In this document: positions 42,320 to 46,335 of the stretch, one piece after another | How the letters are laid out: each line of letters opens with the position of its first letter | Numbering within the stretch: the first letter of the stretch is position 1 | NCBI RefSeq assembly: GCF_016862115.1 | Contig: NZ_BOMI01000036.1 | Location: 1-46,335 of the forward strand | Origin: Paractinoplanes deccanensis | GTDB taxonomy: Bacteria; Actinomycetota; Actinomycetes; Mycobacteriales; Micromonosporaceae | Length of the DNA: 46,335 nucleotides | Direction: 5' to 3' | Program-made: the position numbers and the translations under genes | Notes under the pieces: model-generated | The model's input: the letters and a program-made list of their open reading frames with translations, nothing else | The model's database searches: none | Told to the model about the DNA's origin: nothing

Positions 42320-44830
42320 TTGTCATACCTTCAAAGGGTGGCAGCCGGAAAAGTCGCACCCCTCGTCCGTGCCGGCCTGATCGCGGGTCTCGTGGTCGCC
42401 GGTCTCGCCTACCCGCTCGCCGCCCTCGCCGGAATCGGCGTCAAGGCCGGCACCGAAGCCCTCCAGGGCCTGCCCGAGGAGCTCATCGAGGTTCCGAGCG
42501 CGCAGACCACGTACGTCTACGCCAACGACGGCAAGACGCTGCTCACGATGTTCTACGAGGAGCACCGCAAGCCGGTGAAGATCTCGGAGATGTCGCCGTA
42601 CATCACCCAGGCGATCGTGGCGTCCGAGGACAGCCGGTTCTACGAGCACAACGGCGTCGACGCGAAGGGCGTGGCGCGCGCCTTCGTCGCCAACCAGAAG
42701 GCCGGCGGGGTGTCGCAGGGCGCCTCGACCCTGACCATGCAGTACGTGCGCATGGCGCTGCGCGACGGCGCGAAGACGCCGAAGGAGGCGCTCGAGGCGA
42801 CCGAGCAGACCACCTCCCGCAAGCTGCGCGAGATGCGGCTCGCGATCGAGCTCGAGACGCGGCTCAGCAAGCCGGAGATCCTGGAGCGCTACCTCAACTC
42901 GGCCTACTACGGCCACCGGGCGTACGGGATCTTCGCGGCCGCCCAGGTGTTCTTCTCCAAGACCCCGAAGGACCTCAACCTGACCGAGGCGGCCCTGCTC
43001 GCCGGCCTGGTGAAGGCGCCCTCCGCGTACGACCCGGCGACCCAGGACCGGCAGGCCGCCACCGACCGGCGCAACTACGTGATCGACCAGATGCTCAAGA
43101 TGGGCACGATCACCGCGTCGCAGGCGGCCGACGCCAAGCGCACGAAGATCACGCTGAGGCTGACCTCGCCGCCGAACGACTGCATCTCGATCGCCGAGCA
43201 GCGCAACGACTGGGGCTTCTTCTGCGACTACTTCAAGTCGTGGTGGCGCGAGCAGCCGGCGTTCGGCAAGACCGTGTCGGAGCGCGAGGAGAACCTGCGC
43301 CGCGGCGGCTACCGGGTGATCACGTCGATCGACCCGCGCATCCAGGCGGCCGCGATGAAGCACGTGCTCGACAAGGAGAAGCGCCGCAGCCGCATCGCGC
43401 ACGGCCAGGTGCTGATCGAGCCGGGCACCGGGCGGCTGGTCAGCATGGCGGTGAACCGGCGCTACTCGCTCGACCAGTCGGACAACGGCGAGCACAGCCG
43501 CTACCGCAACGTGAAGGGCAACTACCCGAACACGGTGAACCCGCTGCTCGGCGGCGGCTCGATGGCGGGCTACCAGGCCGGCTCCACGTTCAAGATCTTC
43601 ACGCTGCTGGCGGCGCTGGACGAGGGCATGCCGCTGTCGACGTCGTTCTACAGCCCGCCGAGGTTCTACTCGAAATACATCACGGCGCCCGGGCCGGCGA
43701 CGTGCGGCACGCACTGGTGCCCGAAGAACTCGACATCGTCGATGACGGGCACGCAGACCATGTGGAGCGGCTTCGGCAAGTCGGTGAACACGTACTTCGT
43801 GCAGCTGGAGCAGAAGGTCGGCGCGGAGAAGGCGGTGAAGATGGCCGAGCGGCTCGGCCTGCGCTGGCGCACGGACGTGGACCGTCGGCTGGCGTCACCG
43901 GAGCACGCGCCGGGGTGGGGCGCGTTCACGCTGGGCGTGAGCGACGCGACGCCGGTGGAGATGGCGAACGTGTTCGCGACGCTGGCGGCGGAGGGCAACT
44001 TCTGCGAGCCGCTGCCGGTGCGCTCGATCCTCGACCGGGACGGCCGGACGGCGACCTTCCAGGGCAAGGAGATCGCGGCGCCGCGCTGCCACCGGGCGGT
44101 CTCGGTGGACGTGGCCCGGGCGGCGACGGACGCGGCCCGCTGCGTGACGGGCTACGGAGCGGCCCGAGGCGGCTGCGGCGGGTGGGGCACATCGGAGATG
44201 GTGTACGGGGTGCTCAAGCGCCCGGTGGCCGGCAAGAGCGGCACCACCGACGAGAACAAGACGGCGTGGTTCTGCGGCTTCACCCCCCAGCTCGCGGCGG
44301 CGGCCTTCGTGGCCGACCCGGACAACCCGGAGGACCACGTCGGCAAGAGCCGCGGCACGGTGTCGAAGTACACCGTCGCGGAGACGCTGAAGGATGCCCT
44401 GAAGGATCAGCCCAAGCTGAAGTTCACCCCGCCTTCCGACCAGATCACCTGGAAGTCGAACCGCGACCGGGACCGGGACTCGGACCGCGACCGAGACCGC
44501 GACCGGGACTCGGACCGCGACCGAGACCGGGACTCGGACTCGGATCGCGATCGCGACTGGGATTCCGACTCCGACCGCGACCAGGACGCTGACCGGGACG
44601 CGGACTCGGACTCCGGCCTCGGCGCGGCCCAGGACGACGACCGCGACCGGGACCGCGATCAGGACGGGGACCGCGATCGGGACCGGGACAGCGGCTCGGA
44701 CTCGGACCGTCGCCGCTTCGGCGACGACTCCGGCCGGGACGACTCCCGCCGCGACGATTCCCGCCGCGACGATTCCCGCCGCGACGCGGACGACTCCGGT
44801 CGCGACAACACCCGCCGTCCCTCGGACTAG
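42320..44830 (+). CDS. Class A penicillin-binding protein with Arg-Asp/Ser-Asp tail
   Basis: This 836-residue bifunctional peptidoglycan synthase has an N-terminal membrane helix (about 20-38). A GT51 glycosyltransferase domain follows (about 70-260) with E103 in ASEDSRFYEHNGVD. The transpeptidase domain has SxxK S422-K425 (GSTFKIF), SxN S488-V-N490 and KSG at K639 (AGKSGTTDENKTAWFCGFTP). From residue 715 a 122-residue tail of RD, SD and similar dipeptides reaches the end, outside the membrane. I used TTG 42320, with AAGAGG only 2 nt before it; GTG 42338 is possible. It is divergent from cobC. No PASTA domain is seen. Confidence 0.93.
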   Translation: MSYLQRVAAGKVAPLVRAGLIAGLVVAGLAYPLAALAGIGVKAGTEALQGLPEELIEVPSAQTTYVYANDGKTLLTMFYEEHRKPVKISEMSPYITQAIVASEDSRFYEHNGVDAKGVARAFVANQKAGGVSQGASTLTMQYVRMALRDGAKTPKEALEATEQTTSRKLREMRLAIELETRLSKPEILERYLNSAYYGHRAYGIFAAAQVFFSKTPKDLNLTEAALLAGLVKAPSAYDPATQDRQAATDRRNYVIDQMLKMGTITASQAADAKRTKITLRLTSPPNDCISIAEQRNDWGFFCDYFKSWWREQPAFGKTVSEREENLRRGGYRVITSIDPRIQAAAMKHVLDKEKRRSRIAHGQVLIEPGTGRLVSMAVNRRYSLDQSDNGEHSRYRNVKGNYPNTVNPLLGGGSMAGYQAGSTFKIFTLLAALDEGMPLSTSFYSPPRFYSKYITAPGPATCGTHWCPKNSTSSMTGTQTMWSGFGKSVNTYFVQLEQKVGAEKAVKMAERLGLRWRTDVDRRLASPEHAPGWGAFTLGVSDATPVEMANVFATLAAEGNFCEPLPVRSILDRDGRTATFQGKEIAAPRCHRAVSVDVARAATDAARCVTGYGAARGGCGGWGTSEMVYGVLKRPVAGKSGTTDENKTAWFCGFTPQLAAAAFVADPDNPEDHVGKSRGTVSKYTVAETLKDALKDQPKLKFTPPSDQITWKSNRDRDRDSDRDRDRDRDSDRDRDRDSDSDRDRDWDSDSDRDQDADRDADSDSGLGAAQDDDRDRDRDQDGDRDRDRDSGSDSDRRRFGDDSGRDDSRRDDSRRDDSRRDADDSGRDNTRRPSD
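44462..44827 (+). repeat. In-gene (CGN GAC)n and RDDSR repeats in the PBP tail
   Basis: The first 150 bp encode 25 consecutive xD dipeptides (mostly RD and SD, also WD, QD, AD). A second RD-rich block follows after SGLGAAQDD. Near 44740-44790 three identical-looking 15-bp units encode DDSRR (GACGATTCCCGCCGC). The 6-bp periodicity makes length change by slippage likely. Confidence 0.85.
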
Positions 44831-44964
44831 TCCAACCGTGACTGGACGCCCCGCCCAGCCGAGGCAGAGCCTGCCGCGCGGCGCTCGATGACGAGCCGAG
44901 ACGTGGGGCGTGCCACGCCTCGCGGGGCGGATCCGGGCGGCGGGTTGTCAGCCGCCGCTGCCCT

Positions 44965-45579
44965 TCAAGCGGCGGGGGCGGCCGGGCGGCGGCGTGGGGC
45001 CCGCCAGCGGGGGTCGCGGCCGGTCAGGGACAGGAGATGGTCCAGGAGGGTCTCCTCGTCGTCGGTGAGGGCGACGACCGGGCCGAAGAGGCCGGGGGTG
45101 CCCTCGGGCGGGTATTGCGCGGTGAACTCGATGAGGATCTCGAGGGTGCGGGGGTCGGCTGCGTATTCCTGGCCGGTGGAACGGGCCAGGTCCCAGCCGT
45201 GGACGATCAGCTCGGTCATGGCGACGTGGCCCAGGGCGGCGGCGGGCATGGTGACGCCGCCGGCCGCGGAGGTGCCCGTCCAGGCAGACTGTTCCTTCCA
45301 GGCGGTGGCGAGATCTTCGAGGAGGACGGGGAGGCGGCTGCGCCAATGCCGGGACAGATGCTGCGCCGAGGGCTCCGGCGGCGGCTCGGACGTGTCGGCG
45401 CGCTTGCGGGCCGTCTGGGTGAAGGCGAAGGAGAGGCCCATCAGATGATCGAGAAGGGCCGCGACGGTCCAGTCGGGACACGGCGTGGGACCCAGCAGCT
45501 CGTGGTTGTCGATGCCCAGCAGCAGCGCTCGCAACACCCGAACCGGTGGGTCGAAGTCCAGCGGCACACGATCGGCCAC
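44965..45579 (-). CDS. TIGR03086-family metal-binding protein (mycothiol-isomerase-like)
   Basis: This 204-residue DinB/maleylpyruvate-isomerase N-terminal type protein shows CPDWTVAALLDHLMGL (metal-binding His), HVAMTELIVHGWDLARSTGQ, and the C-terminal FGPVVALTDDEETLLDHLLSLTGRDPRW that ends most TIGR03086 members. Proteins of this group are often mycothiol-dependent; the substrate is unknown. GTG 45579 has AAGGAGG 6-7 nt upstream. A 220-bp stretch between it and the next gene has no coding frame. Confidence 0.88.
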   Translation of the reverse strand: MADRVPLDFDPPVRVLRALLLGIDNHELLGPTPCPDWTVAALLDHLMGLSFAFTQTARKRADTSEPPPEPSAQHLSRHWRSRLPVLLEDLATAWKEQSAWTGTSAAGGVTMPAAALGHVAMTELIVHGWDLARSTGQEYAADPRTLEILIEFTAQYPPEGTPGLFGPVVALTDDEETLLDHLLSLTGRDPRWRAPRRRPAAPAA

Positions 45580-45800
45580 GGCAGTCCTCCTTCGGGTCGT
45601 CCTCGTTAAGTTCACGTTACGGCGGGGGTACGACACTTTTGTGCCCCGCGAAGGGCGTTTTCGCGGTGTCCCGTGCTTTCGGCCTGATCTATGCCTTCGG
45701 GGCGCGTTTCGGCGGCCGAAGTCGCGTCGTTCGGCTGTTGCGCGGCGCGACTCGGCGGGGCAAGTTCAGTGGTTGCGGCTCGTGCGGCCGCCAGGCCGTC

Positions 45801-46335
45801 TCAGGAGATGGTGATGTCGACCGTGTCGTTCAGATTGGACGATGCGGCGGCGGGCGGCTGAGCGTGCTGCGCCGGCGGCTGGACCGGCGACTGCTGCGCG
45901 ATCGGCTGCTGTGAGATGGGCTGGGGCGCGGTGGGCTGCGGCGCCATGTGGTGGCCGCCCGCGGGTGTGCGCTGATCGGGAGAGGCCGCGTGGCTGATCG
46001 GTGAGCCGGGCTGGGCCTGCGGCTGGTGGATCACGGGCTGCTGCATCGTGATCGGCTCGGGGTGGCCCGGCGACTGCTGCACGGGTGCCGGCTGGTGCGC
46101 GGGCGCCATCGGCGGGAAGTGCGACGGCGACTGCTGAGCCGGCATTGCTTGAACAGGTAGTGCTGGATCGGGCAGTGCCTGCGGCGGCATTGCGTGACCC
46201 GGCATCGACTGACCCGGCGCCAAATGGCTCGGCATCGACTGGCCCGGCGCCGAGTGACCCTGTGCTGGTTGACCAGGCACCGGCTGGCCTGGCGCTGCCT
46301 GACCCGGCATTAGCTGGCCTGGCGCTGCCTGACCT
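45801..46335 (-). CDS. Pro/Gln-rich repeat protein, partial (5' end beyond the window)
   Basis: The open frame continues past the right edge; an internal ATG at 46310 is probably not the true start, because the same repeat extends upstream of it. The visible 178 residues are rich in Pro, Gln, Ala, Met and His. They show a tetra-to-octapeptide repeat (APGQSMPGH, MPGQAAPGQP) and blocks QPISQQPIAQQSPVQPPAQ. The end SSNLNDTVDITIS is the only non-repetitive part. It is probably the disordered C-terminal tail of a larger protein. No family can be named. Confidence 0.65.
   Translation of the reverse strand, partial: GQAAPGQLMPGQAAPGQPVPGQPAQGHSAPGQSMPSHLAPGQSMPGHAMPPQALPDPALPVQAMPAQQSPSHFPPMAPAHQPAPVQQSPGHPEPITMQQPVIHQPQAQPGSPISHAASPDQRTPAGGHHMAPQPTAPQPISQQPIAQQSPVQPPAQHAQPPAAASSNLNDTVDITIS

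Noticed and set aside
42323..43714. Long leftward ORF of 463 codons opposite the PBP gene
   Set aside because: This is the usual antisense open frame of a high-GC gene; the plus-strand frame has all PBP motifs.

Overview
This 46.3 kb window is chromosomal DNA from a very GC-rich actinomycete. Codons end almost always in G or C, GTG and TTG starts are common, and many genes overlap by 4 bp. Two clpP paralogues with a ClgR-type site, an Rv2466c-type (mycothiol-linked) DsbA protein, a TIGR03086 (mycothiol-isomerase-like) protein, an Eis-type acetyltransferase, a GlbO globin, DUF5130 and a class-F-like sortase all point to Actinobacteria. Family Micromonosporaceae (Actinoplanes or Micromonospora-like) is my best guess, from gene content only. 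Most of the window is housekeeping DNA; I see no phage, complete insertion sequence, CRISPR array or biosynthetic cluster.

Left part (1-8050): a leftward promoter and structured leader run off the left edge. They are followed by a small membrane protein, a nitrilase-family amidase, and a SnoaL-like/DUF pair divergent from a PadR regulator. Then comes the protein quality-control block, all leftward: tig, clpP1-clpP2, clpX, with terminators between units. Divergent tRNA-Pro(TGG) and tRNA-Gly(TCC) genes close it. Next to tRNA-Gly lies a scar: two 72-bp tandem repeats joined to an amidohydrolase gene that has lost its 5' half.

Middle (8.8-26.9 kb): a bPH2 membrane-protein pair (YdbS/YdbT-like), an AraC regulator, a leaderless ArsR/AHSA1 operon, a GT2 glycosyltransferase, a short-chain dehydrogenase, an Eis-like acetyltransferase, and a leftward operon (70-aa ORF, DUF1015, alpha/beta hydrolase, rpiB). 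These are followed by an Rv2466c-like nitroreductase, pepN, a Uma2 nuclease, DUF5130 with a CtaJ-like protein, and a surface protein with its sortase.

Right part (26.9-46.3 kb): an HNH nuclease, mscS, an MFS transporter, glbO, and a secreted beta-propeller. Then comes an 857-bp gene-free, repeat-rich interval holding a 31-bp tandem array and two DnaA-box-like sites. After it lie YbjN, the ettA-thioesterase-DUF operon, otsA, a cobC-cobT-cobA/cysG cobalamin/siroheme operon, and a class A penicillin-binding protein with an extraordinary Arg-Asp/Ser-Asp tail. A TIGR03086 protein and a Pro/Gln-rich repeat protein cut by the right edge end the window.

The features most worth a second look are the PBP tail, the 32.0-32.9 kb interval, the repeat/pseudogene scar at 8.1-8.8 kb, the sortase pair with a non-canonical substrate, and several strong palindromes in divergent promoters.
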